Below the pieces are notes generated by a model. It saw only the letters and a list, made by a program, of their open reading frames with translations, did not search any database and was not told the DNA's origin. The position numbers and the translations under genes were made by a program. From positions 1 through 64,000 of the forward strand of contig NZ_AQWS01000004.1 of assembly GCF_000375405.1 (NCBI RefSeq): 64,000 bases of DNA, read 5' to 3'. Each line of letters opens with the position of its first letter. The stretch's first letter is position 1. This DNA comes from Bacteroides propionicifaciens DSM 19291 = JCM 14649 (lineage in GTDB: Bacteria > Bacteroidota > Bacteroidia > Bacteroidales > Bacteroidaceae). This document shows, piece after piece, positions 18,492-27,815 of the stretch.

Positions 18492-18550
18492 GAGTAAGTC
18501 GTTTATGAGTTCCACCCTACTCGGGTGCTCATAACGACTTACTCCTTTTA
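18492..18550 (+). repeat. 59-nt intergenic element, copy A (also a terminator)
   Basis: Starts GAGTAAGTCGTTTA and ends AACGACTTACTCCTTTTA. It is a near-perfect hairpin: 17 bp (with AAAAG outside), one bulged T, five more pairs, and an inner CACCC/GGGTG stem. It lies between the convergent beta-barrel gene and the remnant at 18601, so it can act as a two-way terminator. It shares both ends and exact length with copies at 36736 and 51482. Confidence 0.8.
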
Positions 18551-18600
18551 TTATAGAATATCCCTGGTCTATATACCTAGACCCAAACAAGGCTTAAGGC

Positions 18601-19034
18601 TTAAACCTTCAACTGTAAATTGATTTCAAATGATTCTAGTTTATCAATCAGGATATTTAACTGATCTAATATACTGTAGATTTCAGGTTCAATAATCAGA
18701 GTTTGATCGGGATATTGATTTAAGAGTGCATATATCTCTCTAAACTTAGGTGCCAAAAAATCCAAATCAAACGACAAGCGAAGTTTATCAGCTTCAATCT
18801 GATAGTTAACGATTAAGTCTTTAGCAAAGACCTCTGCAAGTACCTCCTGGACATCTTTTCTATCGACCCTAGCCTCTTTAATAAGCACACCAGTGTCAAG
18901 ATTTAAAGCCAGTTGACTCGAGGATAAGAGAGAGTAGGTTGCGTATTTACGATACCTCTCAAATAGACTATCATCATTATAGAGAACAGTGACAATTCCA
19001 TCTTTTCGGAAAGCTATTGATTTAAAAATTGTCT
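18601..19034 (-). pseudogene. 3' remnant of another gene, joined behind the truncated lipoprotein
   Basis: An open frame on the minus strand runs from a stop at 19160-19162 to a stop at 18601, about 186 codons, with no ATG; only a GTG at 18888 could start it. The product reads like a lipocalin-type beta-rich domain: AFRKDGIVTVLYNDDS, ATYSLLSSSQLALNL and VNYQIEADKLRLSFDLDF follow the pattern of such repeats. The upper end overlaps the truncated lipoprotein in another frame. I read it as the C-terminal part of a second lipoprotein whose 5' end was replaced. The family name is not certain. Confidence 0.6.
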
Positions 19035-19361
19035 TTACAACTTGGCTAAGATACCATCTTTATGTGTAACCACTACATCTGGAACAATGATATCTCCTAG
19101 GTTTGCATTGCCAAATGTAAAATTCTTCAACTGAAGCGTAGCTCTATCATTACTTAACTTAATTATTTCAATATGGTCAGGTAACTTAGGCAAAGCGTAT
19201 TCTCCTTCTATAGTAATTTCAAGTTCGCCCGCATAGAAACCATCAAATTGGGTAGCACCTGGGGTTGGTGGCACTGGATCATTCTTATCATCACTACTAC
19301 ATGCCGAAAATAGACCTACTAGGCCCAAAACAGCAATAAATGCAAATAGATTTTTCTTCAT
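19035..19361 (-). CDS. truncated lipoprotein, chimeric copy of the gene at 19633
   Basis: 108 aa with signal peptide and lipobox FSAC (Cys21) followed by SSDDKND, a surface-export type sequence. The first 103 residues closely match the N-terminus of the 510-aa lipoprotein at 19633 (first 29 residues identical). Similarity ends at VTHKDG; the last five residues (ILAKL) are new and followed by a stop. DNA identity to the other copy begins at about 19052, one codon is inserted inside the block, and upstream sequence differs at once. Probably a non-functional or secreted fragment made by partial duplication. Confidence 0.75.
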   Translation of the reverse strand: MKKNLFAFIAVLGLVGLFSACSSDDKNDPVPPTPGATQFDGFYAGELEITIEGEYALPKLPDHIEIIKLSNDRATLQLKNFTFGNANLGDIIVPDVVVTHKDGILAKL

Positions 19362-19560
19362 TGTCTTTCTTTTAAATTGTTTTAAATAATTAAAGTCAAT
19401 AAGTAAATATACTTAACATTAGACCAGTCAAAAAGACTTAAACCATGTATCTTAGATTCTATAATTAATAATAGACTATTATCCATTCATTAAGACATTA
19501 GTTTGACAAATAGGCTATTACACTTATAATACGATAGAATAAACGAAGCCTCTACAAAAA

Positions 19561-19596
19561 AATCCTCGTTAGCAAGAATTCTTGCTAACGAGGATT
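19561..19596 (-). terminator. terminator after the calycin-PCMD lipoprotein (perfect palindrome)
   Basis: AATCCTCGTTAGCAAGAA followed directly by its exact reverse complement, 36 bp in all; a T run follows on the minus strand. It is 36 bases after the stop at 19633. Confidence 0.88.
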
Positions 19597-19632
19597 TTAA
19601 ATAAAGAAAGAGAAATATTTTTAAGTCATAGA

Positions 19633-21165
19633 CTATTCGAAACCAACTTCTAGTTTAGATACTTTTAGTACGCTACCACCAGCACCACTAAACTTGTCTC
19701 CATCTTTACTTGCTGAAAGAACTAGAGCAAGCTTATATTTTTTAGTTGAATCAAATTGCTTGGTATATTTAATCTCAATTTCAAAATCATCTTTAAATCC
19801 ATCTTCAAAAGTAAGTTTACCAATACCAATTATTTTATCCGAGGTATAAAGATTGGTACCATCCAAGGTTTCATCCGTATCTGCTACTTCATAGACAACA
19901 GCAGAGATAAGTCCTGCATCTTTAAAATCTTCCACAAGCTCAGCTGTACCTGGTTTAGAGACATCAGGACATCTATAATACTCTTGACCTGATTTATAGC
20001 CAACTAGACCTGAAATCACAATGGGTTTCTTATCAATTGAAACACCAAACTTCGTACTTTTTAAGTTGTTATCCCAATCCATATTAAAAGCACCCAAAAA
20101 TAGAGAGCCTGATGTAATCACAGGTACTATAGACAACTCTCCGATACGCATCTGAGTTTCAAGGCTAAATACTGGACCACCAAACTCTTCATCATTCTTT
20201 ATATGCGTAACCCCAAATCTGTCCATCATGCCAAAAGCTATACCTAAGACCACTCCTTCATCACTCGAAGCCCAAATATAAGGAGGGATAGCTATAGGAA
20301 GCGCTGCTAGAGCTGCTGGGTGAACCTTCGGATCTAGACCATGATCACTTTCAACAGCTGTACCTAGGTCAAAGCTGAGAACAGATCCAACAGGAATATT
20401 AACTTCTGTAGTCACAGTATAAATAGTCTTAGAAACACCATCTTCAGCAGTTACAGTATACTCTACAGGTTCAGTAAAATCTTGTTCCACATCAAGGGCT
20501 GGGCTTATTGTTGCTTTATCAGAGATAGTAGCTACAGCCATGGCCTTAGAGATTTTATCAGCATCAGCTTTTTGAACTGTAAGAGTTACTTTATCATCTT
20601 CAATAACAGAAGTAGTTTCAAGATCTTTCAAACCAAAAGTTAAAAGTTTAGCCTCTCGGCTTAAAACTTTATCGGTACGTTTACCCTCAAACTTTACAAG
20701 AATGTTCATCACTGTAGAAGGCTCATCTTTACCTGCTGGCGTAGTGGCAACCACATCAATTTTAGCATCAAGCTTATCATCAATGACAGTAGCATTTACA
20801 TCAACTTTACACTCACCTACTTCAAGCTTTATATCAGCTTGCCCACTTAATGTGTATGTACCATCTTTATGTGTAACCACTACATCTGGAACAATGATAT
20901 CTCCTAGGTTTTTATTGCCAAATGTAAAATTCTTCAACTGAAGCGTAGCTCTATCATTACTCTGTTTAACGATCTCAATATAATCAGGAAATTTACCTAG
21001 TAGAATCTCTTCTAGAGTGATGTTAAGATCACCCGCATAAAAACCATCAAATTGAGTAGCACCTGGGGTTGGTGGTGCTGGATCATTCTTATCATCACTA
21101 CTACAAGCTGAAAACAGCCCAACTAGGCCTAGTACAGCAATAAATGCAAATAGATTCTTTTTCAT
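19633..21165 (-). CDS. calycin-like plus PCMD surface lipoprotein
   Basis: 510-aa lipoprotein with signal peptide, lipobox FSAC (Cys21) and the acidic SSDDKND export-type tail. Residues about 38-165 form a calycin-like beta domain (starting FDGFYAGDLNIT). A DUF5018/Ig-like segment follows at about 175-255 (DVEQDFTEPVEYTVTAEDG), then a PCMD-type domain at about 260-510. The last two parts match the layout of the lipoprotein at 16506. A partial copy of its 5' end lies just downstream. Likely surface-exposed, ligand unknown. It has its own promoter and terminator. Confidence 0.85.
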   Translation of the reverse strand: MKKNLFAFIAVLGLVGLFSACSSDDKNDPAPPTPGATQFDGFYAGDLNITLEEILLGKFPDYIEIVKQSNDRATLQLKNFTFGNKNLGDIIVPDVVVTHKDGTYTLSGQADIKLEVGECKVDVNATVIDDKLDAKIDVVATTPAGKDEPSTVMNILVKFEGKRTDKVLSREAKLLTFGLKDLETTSVIEDDKVTLTVQKADADKISKAMAVATISDKATISPALDVEQDFTEPVEYTVTAEDGVSKTIYTVTTEVNIPVGSVLSFDLGTAVESDHGLDPKVHPAALAALPIAIPPYIWASSDEGVVLGIAFGMMDRFGVTHIKNDEEFGGPVFSLETQMRIGELSIVPVITSGSLFLGAFNMDWDNNLKSTKFGVSIDKKPIVISGLVGYKSGQEYYRCPDVSKPGTAELVEDFKDAGLISAVVYEVADTDETLDGTNLYTSDKIIGIGKLTFEDGFKDDFEIEIKYTKQFDSTKKYKLALVLSASKDGDKFSGAGGSVLKVSKLEVGFE

Positions 21166-21204
21166 TATTATTATTTAGTTTACAATTAAAATTTAATTAA
21201 TCTA

Positions 21205-21236
21205 CAAAGATACTTAAATATAGACCAATATATCAA
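21205..21236 (-). promoter_or_regulatory. promoter of the calycin-PCMD lipoprotein
   Basis: The minus strand reads TTG (21236-21234), a 21-base spacer, then TATCTTTG (21212-21205), both consensus, 40 bases before the ATG. Confidence 0.65.
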
Positions 21237-21332
21237 GATTGAAATGTAACAAAGTATATCCTATTATTAATAATTGACTACAAACAATTAGGAATGATAA
21301 TTTCAGCTCTGACATTTACTCAGATATTTTGT

Positions 21333-21340
21333 TATATTTG
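21333..21340 (+). promoter_or_regulatory. -7 element for aroC
   Basis: TATATTTG, a full match to TAnnTTTG, 39 bases before the aroC ATG. Confidence 0.55.
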
Positions 21341-21378
21341 TAATAGCACACTTATAAATAACATAAATCCCCCGCAAT

Positions 21379-22455
21379 ATGTTTAATACTTTTGGCAATA
21401 TTTTGAGACTGACCTGTTTTGGTGAGTCACATGGTAAAGGAATAGGCGGAGTTATTGATGGTTTTCCTGCAGGAATAACCATTGACGAAGACTTCGTTCA
21501 AAAAGAGTTGGATCGCAGAAAACCTGGACAATCGAAACTAACAACTGCTCGTAAAGAGCCAGATAAAGTGGAATTCCTTTCGGGAATCTTCGAAGGAGTG
21601 TCAACAGGCTGCCCCATCGGCTTTGTGGTATGGAACACGAACCATCATTCCAACGACTATAATAATCTTAAAGATGTATTCCGCCCCTCGCATGCTGATT
21701 TTACCTACCACAACAAGTATGGAATAAGAGAACATCAAGGAGGAGGGAGATCTTCGGCTAGAGAAACTGTAGCCAGAGTAGTTGCAGGTTCACTCGCCAA
21801 ATTAGCACTCAAAAAATTAAACATAGACATAACAGCCTACACCTCTCAGGTTGGGACCATCAAACTAGAAGAAAATTACAAAGCGTACGACTTTGCTGAA
21901 ATTGAGAAAAATGATGTTCGTTGCCCTGACCCTATTAAGGCTGCCGAAATGGATGAACTCATCTACAAAATCAAAGGAGAAGGTAATACCATTGGTGGAA
22001 CAGTATCTTGCGTAATTAAAGGTACCCCCATCGGACTAGGTCAACCCGTTTTTGGTAAACTACATGCAGCACTTGGCAATGCGATGCTCACCATCAATGC
22101 CGTTAAAGGTTTTGAATACGGTCAAGGTTTCAATAATTTTCACCAGACAGGTAAGGAGCAAAACGACGTTTTCTATAATAACGACGGAGAGATAGACTTG
22201 AGAACAAATAACTCTGGAGGTATCCAAGGAGGAATTAGTAACGGACAAGATATCTACTTCAAAGTTGCATTCAAACCAGTTGCAACAGTACTTATGGAAC
22301 AACAGACCGTTACTGTTGAAGGAGAAGATACACTCTTTAAAGCTAGAGGTCGACACGACTCTTGTGTTTTACCTCGTGCAGTACCTATTGTAGAAGCTAT
22401 GGCTGCACTAACCATTTTAGACTTTTACTTAATCAATAAAACCACACATCTATGA
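21379..22455 (+). CDS. aroC: chorismate synthase
   Basis: Makes chorismate from EPSP with reduced flavin, the last step of the shikimate pathway. The signatures [14 protein letters not shown] (residues 15-28), [14 protein letters not shown] (about 115-128) and [14 protein letters not shown] (about 325-338) are intact; length 358 aa is normal. It feeds the pheA/tyrA operon at 55480. Its stop overlaps the next ATG by four bases, so the M20 peptidase is co-translated. Confidence 0.97.
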   Translation: MFNTFGNILRLTCFGESHGKGIGGVIDGFPAGITIDEDFVQKELDRRKPGQSKLTTARKEPDKVEFLSGIFEGVSTGCPIGFVVWNTNHHSNDYNNLKDVFRPSHADFTYHNKYGIREHQGGGRSSARETVARVVAGSLAKLALKKLNIDITAYTSQVGTIKLEENYKAYDFAEIEKNDVRCPDPIKAAEMDELIYKIKGEGNTIGGTVSCVIKGTPIGLGQPVFGKLHAALGNAMLTINAVKGFEYGQGFNNFHQTGKEQNDVFYNNDGEIDLRTNNSGGIQGGISNGQDIYFKVAFKPVATVLMEQQTVTVEGEDTLFKARGRHDSCVLPRAVPIVEAMAALTILDFYLINKTTHL

Positions 22456-23816
22456 GCAATATAAAAAACTATATCAAAGAGAACGAAGAGCGAATGCTCG
22501 AAGAATTATTTAGCCTAATTCGTATTCCAAGTATTAGTGCCAAGCCCGAACATCATCAAGACATGATTGCCTGCGCTGAGAAGTGGAAAAAGCTTCTACT
22601 TCAAGCAGGAGTTGATAAGGTGGATATTATGCCATCAGCAGGTAACCCAATAGTCTATGCCGAAAAGATGGTCAATCCTAAAGCCAAAACGGTTTTAGTT
22701 TACGGGCATTACGACGTTATGCCTGCCGAACCTTTTGAATTATGGAAAAGCGATCCATTCGAACCAGAAATCCGTGACGGACATATTTGGGCTAGAGGTG
22801 CTGACGATGATAAAGGTCAATCGTTTATCCAAGCCAAGGCATTTGAGTATTTAGTTAAAAACAACCTCCTAAAGAATAACGTAAAGTTTATACTTGAGGG
22901 TGAAGAAGAGATTGGCTCACCAAGCTTAGAAGACTTCTGCAAAGAGCATAAAGAATTACTCAAGTCGGATATCATTTTAGTTTCGGACACTAGCATGCTA
23001 AGTGCCGATTTACCCTCACTAACTACTGGCCTTAGAGGTTTAGCATATTGGGACTTGGAAGTAACGGGACCTAACAGAGATCTACACTCGGGACATTTTG
23101 GTGGAGCGGTAGCCAACCCTATCAATGTGCTTTGTAGCCTAATCGATCAAATGGTCGACGAAGATGGTCGAATCACCATTCCTAGCTTCTATGATGGTGT
23201 GCTAGACATTCCTGCAAAAGAGCGCGAGATGATAGCTCAGATTCCTTTTGACGAAAAAAAATATAAGGCTGCAATTGATGTAGAGGAGTTATTTGGCGAA
23301 AAAGGATATAATACGATTGAGCGAAATAGCTGTCGTCCTTCTTTTGACGTTTGCGGTATCTGGGGTGGTTACACAGGTGAAGGATCAAAAACAGTTCTCC
23401 CTTCAAAGGCTTATGCTAAGGTGTCAACCAGATTAGTACCAAATCAAGACTATAGAGTAATCTCTCGACTGTTTGAAGAGCATATCCAAAAGATAGCCCC
23501 CAAATATGTAAAAGTTAAGGTACATACAACTCATGGTGGGCAAGGTTATGGTTGCCCAATCGACCTACCAGCCTACCTAGCAGCAGAACGTGGATTCGAG
23601 AAAGCTTTTGGTAAGAAGCCACTACCAGTAAGACGTGGAGGAAGTATCCCCATCATCTCAACCTTCGAAGAAGTGCTGGGGGTAAAGACAATATTAATGG
23701 GCTTTGGCCTTGAAAGTAATGCAATCCACTCTCCAAATGAGAACTTCCCTCTTGAGATGTTCAGAAAAGGAATTGAAGCTGTAGCTGAATTCCACAATGA
23801 GTTTGCAAAGCTGTAA
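22452..23816 (+). CDS. M20-family dipeptidase
   Basis: Zinc-dependent peptidase, 454 aa, cytoplasmic (no signal peptide). Metal site motifs are [11 protein letters not shown] (His and Asp), [10 protein letters not shown] (bridging Asp) and [11 protein letters not shown] (catalytic and metal-binding Glu); a dimerisation domain covers about 195-350. Similar to DapE-ArgE-carnosinase type dipeptidases; the exact dipeptide substrate is unknown. It overlaps aroC by four bases, an arrangement with no obvious pathway link. Confidence 0.93.
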   Translation: MSNIKNYIKENEERMLEELFSLIRIPSISAKPEHHQDMIACAEKWKKLLLQAGVDKVDIMPSAGNPIVYAEKMVNPKAKTVLVYGHYDVMPAEPFELWKSDPFEPEIRDGHIWARGADDDKGQSFIQAKAFEYLVKNNLLKNNVKFILEGEEEIGSPSLEDFCKEHKELLKSDIILVSDTSMLSADLPSLTTGLRGLAYWDLEVTGPNRDLHSGHFGGAVANPINVLCSLIDQMVDEDGRITIPSFYDGVLDIPAKEREMIAQIPFDEKKYKAAIDVEELFGEKGYNTIERNSCRPSFDVCGIWGGYTGEGSKTVLPSKAYAKVSTRLVPNQDYRVISRLFEEHIQKIAPKYVKVKVHTTHGGQGYGCPIDLPAYLAAERGFEKAFGKKPLPVRRGGSIPIISTFEEVLGVKTILMGFGLESNAIHSPNENFPLEMFRKGIEAVAEFHNEFAKL

Positions 23817-23837
23817 TGCACTCACTCAAAAACAAAC

Positions 23838-23873
23838 AAAACCCCGCTAAGGATTAATCTTTAGCGGGGTTTT
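23838..23873. terminator. bidirectional terminator between the M20 peptidase and mgsA
   Basis: Stem AAAACCCCGCTAA/TTAGCGGGGTTTT (13 bp) with a 10-base loop, between convergent genes. Confidence 0.88.
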
Positions 23874-23899
23874 ATATATCTATAATTTGATCAGTAGCA

Positions 23900-24439
23900 T
23901 TACTTGTAATGCTGATAACCTTCTTTTTCTTTTTTACGAGCTGCTTCAACAGCCTCACTTACTAAATTTTTATCTTCAAAACGCTTAGCATATGAGGTGT
24001 AATCAGGGCGTGAAGGGACATACTCTTCATCCTCGAACAATGGACTACTAATGATATGATCGGCAGTAGAACGGTTACAACAGAAAACGATGTTCTCAAC
24101 ACTAGCTAAACGAGTTAATGCTTTAACATCAGTATCGTGAGGTTGCAAAGTCATTGGATCGGTAAAAAAGAATAAGTAGTCAATCTCACCATCTACAATT
24201 CTTGATCCTATTTGTTGATCACCACCCAAAGGACCAGATTTTAGAATTGTTATATCCCACTCTTCTTCGGGATGTTTATTATTTAAAGCTTGTTTAATCA
24301 ATGTACCAGTGGTCCCTGTACAAAAGAACTTATGTCCCATCAAGATCTCAGAGTTCCAAAGTACCCATTCGATAAGATCTTTTTTCATAGCATCGTGGGC
24401 AACAAGCCCTATCTTTCTTACAAATTTTCGTTTCTTCAT
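23900..24439 (-). CDS. mgsA: methylglyoxal synthase
   Basis: Converts dihydroxyacetone phosphate to methylglyoxal and phosphate, relieving sugar-phosphate build-up. Visible family motifs are GLVAHDAMKK (11-20), TGTTGTLI (41-48), GPLGGDQQIG (69-78, with the catalytic Asp74) and DPMTLQPHDTDV (94-105). At 179 aa it has a longer C-terminal tail than E. coli MgsA. Last gene of the operon mtaB-acyltransferase-glycosyltransferase-mgsA, 6 bases after the glycosyltransferase. Confidence 0.95.
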   Translation of the reverse strand: MKKRKFVRKIGLVAHDAMKKDLIEWVLWNSEILMGHKFFCTGTTGTLIKQALNNKHPEEEWDITILKSGPLGGDQQIGSRIVDGEIDYLFFFTDPMTLQPHDTDVKALTRLASVENIVFCCNRSTADHIISSPLFEDEEYVPSRPDYTSYAKRFEDKNLVSEAVEAARKKEKEGYQHYK

Positions 24440-24445
24440 AATTAG

Positions 24446-25471
24446 TTATTTCAGTTTCAATAAAGAATACTTCTTTATGCCTCTAATATAATAATCAAAA
24501 ATGAGAGAACGAGGATATATTCCATTAAGATTGGGTGAAGTATGCTTTAGATTATCCAAACGGTCGGCATGAAAGTCTTTTTTAAGGATACTAAATTCTT
24601 TACGAGCTCGAAGAACTGCTTTAGCATTCCCCAGTTCACCACGGAGCAGAAAAAATAGAGCAGCAAGATTGTCAAGTAGTAATCTTGCTCGGAGAGTCTT
24701 ACGTAATGCTTGATCGGGAACATTCTTATACAGCATCAACAGATTATTTCTAAAGTTTAGGAAGGTTTTTCGAGGATTAGCTTTGTTTAAGGTAGCGCCT
24801 CCAACATGGTAAACCACACTTTGAGGAATCACAACCAAGTCATAGCCTCTACTACCCAAGCGCCAACAAAGGTCAATTTCCTCCATGTGGGCAAAGAAGC
24901 GAGCATCTAATCCCCCAACCAACTGATAAACTTGCTTACGAATAAACAGTGCTGCCCCACTCGCCCAAAATACAGGTGCTACATCATCGTATTGCCCATG
25001 ATCTTGTTCTAAAGTATTTTGAATTCGTCCACGACAGAAGGGATAACCAAATTTGTCAATAAAGCCGCCACTAGCACCAGCATATTCAAAGTATTCTTTA
25101 TTCTTCCAATCGCGAATTTTGGGTTGACAAGCACCCACGCTAGGATTAGTATCCATAAATTCGACCATAGGCTCAAGCCAACGGGAAGTAACCTCGACAT
25201 CAGAATTAAGAAGCACTATATATTCTGCATCGATTAGACTTATTGCTCGGTTATAGCCTTCTGCAAAACCATAGTTCTCACCCAAATCAATCAGCTTAAC
25301 TGCAGGGAATTCAGTTTGGGTAACGGCAATAGAGTCATCAGAAGAACCATTGTCAGCCAAATAAATAGAGGTAGAGAATTCTGTATTCGAACAAGCAAGA
25401 ACAGTAGGAAGGAACTCTCGGAGCATTGCCACTCCATTCCAGTTAAGAATAACTATAGCAACCTTATCCAT
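24446..25471 (-). CDS. family 2 glycosyltransferase
   Basis: GT-A fold sugar transferase of 341 aa. The N-terminal domain has VILNWNG, the nucleotide-binding ADNGSSDDS and LNSDVEV (the DxD-like metal site), then ENYGFAEGYN. These fit rhamnosyltransferase-like GT2 enzymes of cell-surface polysaccharides. The ATG at 25471 (MDKVAIV) is chosen because a longer frame to 25531 lies inside the acyltransferase gene; the two genes overlap by 8 bases. With the lipid A-type acyltransferase upstream, a role in envelope glycan or lipid assembly is plausible. Confidence 0.9.
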   Translation of the reverse strand: MDKVAIVILNWNGVAMLREFLPTVLACSNTEFSTSIYLADNGSSDDSIAVTQTEFPAVKLIDLGENYGFAEGYNRAISLIDAEYIVLLNSDVEVTSRWLEPMVEFMDTNPSVGACQPKIRDWKNKEYFEYAGASGGFIDKFGYPFCRGRIQNTLEQDHGQYDDVAPVFWASGAALFIRKQVYQLVGGLDARFFAHMEEIDLCWRLGSRGYDLVVIPQSVVYHVGGATLNKANPRKTFLNFRNNLLMLYKNVPDQALRKTLRARLLLDNLAALFFLLRGELGNAKAVLRARKEFSILKKDFHADRLDNLKHTSPNLNGIYPRSLIFDYYIRGIKKYSLLKLK

Positions 25472-26357
25472 TTGTTTGTTCTCTTTTATGCTTCCAACGC
25501 TTATGTGACCAAAACCAAAAGGCAGGATCACGATAGATTGTCTTTTCTATACGACGAGCAAAGCTTTCGGTAATTTCACCCTCAGCAGTATTTTTAGGAT
25601 CGTCTGTAACTAGCTGAAATGTCATCTTACAATAACCACGCTTGATACGCTCAAGATCACAATAGATTACAGGGAAGTTAAGCATTTTAGCAATACGTTC
25701 TCCCCCATCCATAAATACAGTATCCTGATTTAAGAATGTCGTCCAGTGTCGTGCCTCGCTACTATTTGGATTTTGATCAGCGATAAGGCCAATAGCCATT
25801 TTTATACCATCTCTGCGAAGCCGAACAATCTCTCGAACTGTTGAGTGCTTGGGTACATTGACTCCACCAAAGCGAGAACGTATATGACGAAACAGCTTAT
25901 CAAAATATTTATTGCTTAGCGGCTTATATATCTGAATAGGAAGGTCTTCATCCTTCATAATGGCTCCCATGCCAATAATCCATTCAAAGTTTGCATAATG
26001 AGGGATTAACAAAATAACACCTCCATATTTCTCAATACTATCAAGAAATACTTTCTGATTGTGGTACTCCATTCTTTTAAGCAATTGTTCGTGCGAGATA
26101 CGCATGGTTTTAATCTCCTCCAAAAAGTAGTCGGAGATATAGCGATAAAACTTCTTTTCTATCGTAATTATCTCAGAAAGATCCTTCTCAGGAAATGAGT
26201 TTACCAAATTTGTACGCACCACCTTTCGACGATAGCCCACAACATAGTAAAGCAATAATGCCAACAAGTCGGATATTAGGTAGAGTACTCTAAAAGGCAA
26301 GCTAGCAACCAACCAGAAGAAGCTATATATTAAACCGTATATTATTTTATCTTTCAT
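25464..26357 (-). CDS. LpxL/HtrB-family lipid A acyltransferase
   Basis: Late acyltransferase that adds a secondary acyl chain to the lipid A precursor at the inner membrane. 297 aa with an N-terminal membrane anchor (about 7-40), the catalytic motif HYANFEW (HxxxxD/E type, about residue 118-124) and a conserved DQNPN region. The gene lies between mtaB (6 bases upstream) and the glycosyltransferase. Acyl-chain specificity is not visible. Confidence 0.9.
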   Translation of the reverse strand: MKDKIIYGLIYSFFWLVASLPFRVLYLISDLLALLLYYVVGYRRKVVRTNLVNSFPEKDLSEIITIEKKFYRYISDYFLEEIKTMRISHEQLLKRMEYHNQKVFLDSIEKYGGVILLIPHYANFEWIIGMGAIMKDEDLPIQIYKPLSNKYFDKLFRHIRSRFGGVNVPKHSTVREIVRLRRDGIKMAIGLIADQNPNSSEARHWTTFLNQDTVFMDGGERIAKMLNFPVIYCDLERIKRGYCKMTFQLVTDDPKNTAEGEITESFARRIEKTIYRDPAFWFWSHKRWKHKREQTNG

Positions 26358-26363
26358 CTTAAT

Positions 26364-27677
26364 TTAGAATTCACCTAGCAAAGCCGTATTCGACTCGTTG
26401 AAATTAGAAAGTTTTACTTCCAAAATTTCATTATCTAGATCAGTGCTAGTAGGAATCTCAACACGAATATAATTGGGTGTATAGCCGTGCATTACTTCAC
26501 TGTCGTGCGACTTTTCAACCAATATAGGCATTTGTTGGCCGATAAACTTAGCATAGAATGCATTAGTTTTGGCATCAGAAAGCGAGAGTAAACGCTGACT
26601 TCGCTCGTGCTTCTGCTGTGGAGACACCTCATGCTCTATTTTTAGAGCCATAGTTCCTGGACGTTCTGAATAACTAAAAACATGGAGCTGAGAAATATCT
26701 AGAGAAGCTATAAAGTCAAATGCCCTGTCAAAATAATCGTCTGTTTCACCACGTGTACCAACAATGACGTCTACACCAATGAAGGCGTGAGGAATAAGTT
26801 TTTTGATTTGCTCCACCTTATGAGCAAACAATGCTGTGTCGTAACGGCGGTGCATAAGCTTTAACACCTCATCACTTCCTGATTGAAGAGGAATATGAAA
26901 ATGAGGCATAAACCTCTTAGATTGCGCTACAAAAGCAATAATCTCATCAGTCAGTAGATTAGGTTCGATAGACGAGATACGAAAACGTTCAATTCCTTCG
27001 ACCTCGTCCAAAGCTTTGACTAAGTCAAAAAAGCTTTCACCCGTAGTACGTCCAAAATCGCCAATATTAACTCCAGTCAACACGATTTCTTTACCCCCCT
27101 CTTGAGCGGCTTGCTCGGCTTGCTTAACAATCGACTCAATCGAACCGTTTCGGCTAAATCCACGAGCAAAGGGTATTGTACAATAGGTACACATATAGTC
27201 GCAACCGTCTTGGACTTTAAGAAAATAACGCGTACGATCCCCTCGAGAACAAGAGGGCACAAAGGTCTTAATATCTTTAAGCTTGGTAGTAAATGCTTGC
27301 GCCTTATCTTTCTTTTCTAAGTTACCTAAAAACTCAACGAAGTCTTTCTTCTGCTCAGAACCTAAGACTAAGTCAACTCCAGGGATTTGGGCAATTTCTT
27401 CTGGCTTAAGCTGTGCATAACAGCCTGTAACCACGATAAAAGCTCCAGGATGATCTTTAGACATCCGCTTTATAGCTTGACGACATTTCTTATCGGCTAC
27501 CTCGGTTACAGAGCAAGTATTAATAAGACAGATATCGGCAATCTCATTTTTACGTGCAGTACGCACCCCTTGTTCTCTTAATATCTTACCAAAAGTCGAG
27601 GTTTCAGAAAAGTTAAGCTTGCAGCCTAACGTAAAGTAGGCCGCCTTTTTATTTTGAAAAATTGACTGATCAATCAT
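26364..27677 (-). CDS. mtaB: tRNA t6A37 methylthiotransferase
   Basis: Radical SAM enzyme that adds a methylthio group to t6A at tRNA position 37. Three N-terminal cluster cysteines appear in TLGCKLN, INTCSVTE and VTGCYAQ; the radical SAM motif is CDYMCTYC; a TRAM-like domain forms the last 65 residues. The 437-aa length matches MtaB rather than MiaB or RimO, as does the SCSRGDRTRYFLKVQDGC region. First gene of a four-gene minus-strand operon. Confidence 0.93.
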   Translation of the reverse strand: MIDQSIFQNKKAAYFTLGCKLNFSETSTFGKILREQGVRTARKNEIADICLINTCSVTEVADKKCRQAIKRMSKDHPGAFIVVTGCYAQLKPEEIAQIPGVDLVLGSEQKKDFVEFLGNLEKKDKAQAFTTKLKDIKTFVPSCSRGDRTRYFLKVQDGCDYMCTYCTIPFARGFSRNGSIESIVKQAEQAAQEGGKEIVLTGVNIGDFGRTTGESFFDLVKALDEVEGIERFRISSIEPNLLTDEIIAFVAQSKRFMPHFHIPLQSGSDEVLKLMHRRYDTALFAHKVEQIKKLIPHAFIGVDVIVGTRGETDDYFDRAFDFIASLDISQLHVFSYSERPGTMALKIEHEVSPQQKHERSQRLLSLSDAKTNAFYAKFIGQQMPILVEKSHDSEVMHGYTPNYIRVEIPTSTDLDNEILEVKLSNFNESNTALLGEF

Positions 27678-27701
27678 TTTTTATCTTAAGTGAGTTTGTC
27701 A

Positions 27702-27709
27702 CAAAGTTA
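27702..27709 (-). promoter_or_regulatory. -7 element for mtaB
   Basis: The minus strand reads TAACTTTG, a full match to TAnnTTTG, 25 bases before the mtaB ATG. Confidence 0.55.
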
Positions 27710-27784
27710 CATATTATTATACTTAAAATATGTTATACCAATTAGTTGTTAATATTAAAAGCTATAAACTAATTATATTATTCC

Positions 27785-27792
27785 TACTTTTG
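27785..27792 (+). promoter_or_regulatory. -7 element for the acyl-CoA ligase
   Basis: TACTTTTG matches TAnnTTTG, 24 bases before the ATG at 27816. Confidence 0.55.
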
Positions 27793-27815
27793 CACAAAAC
27801 AACTCATAACGTGCA

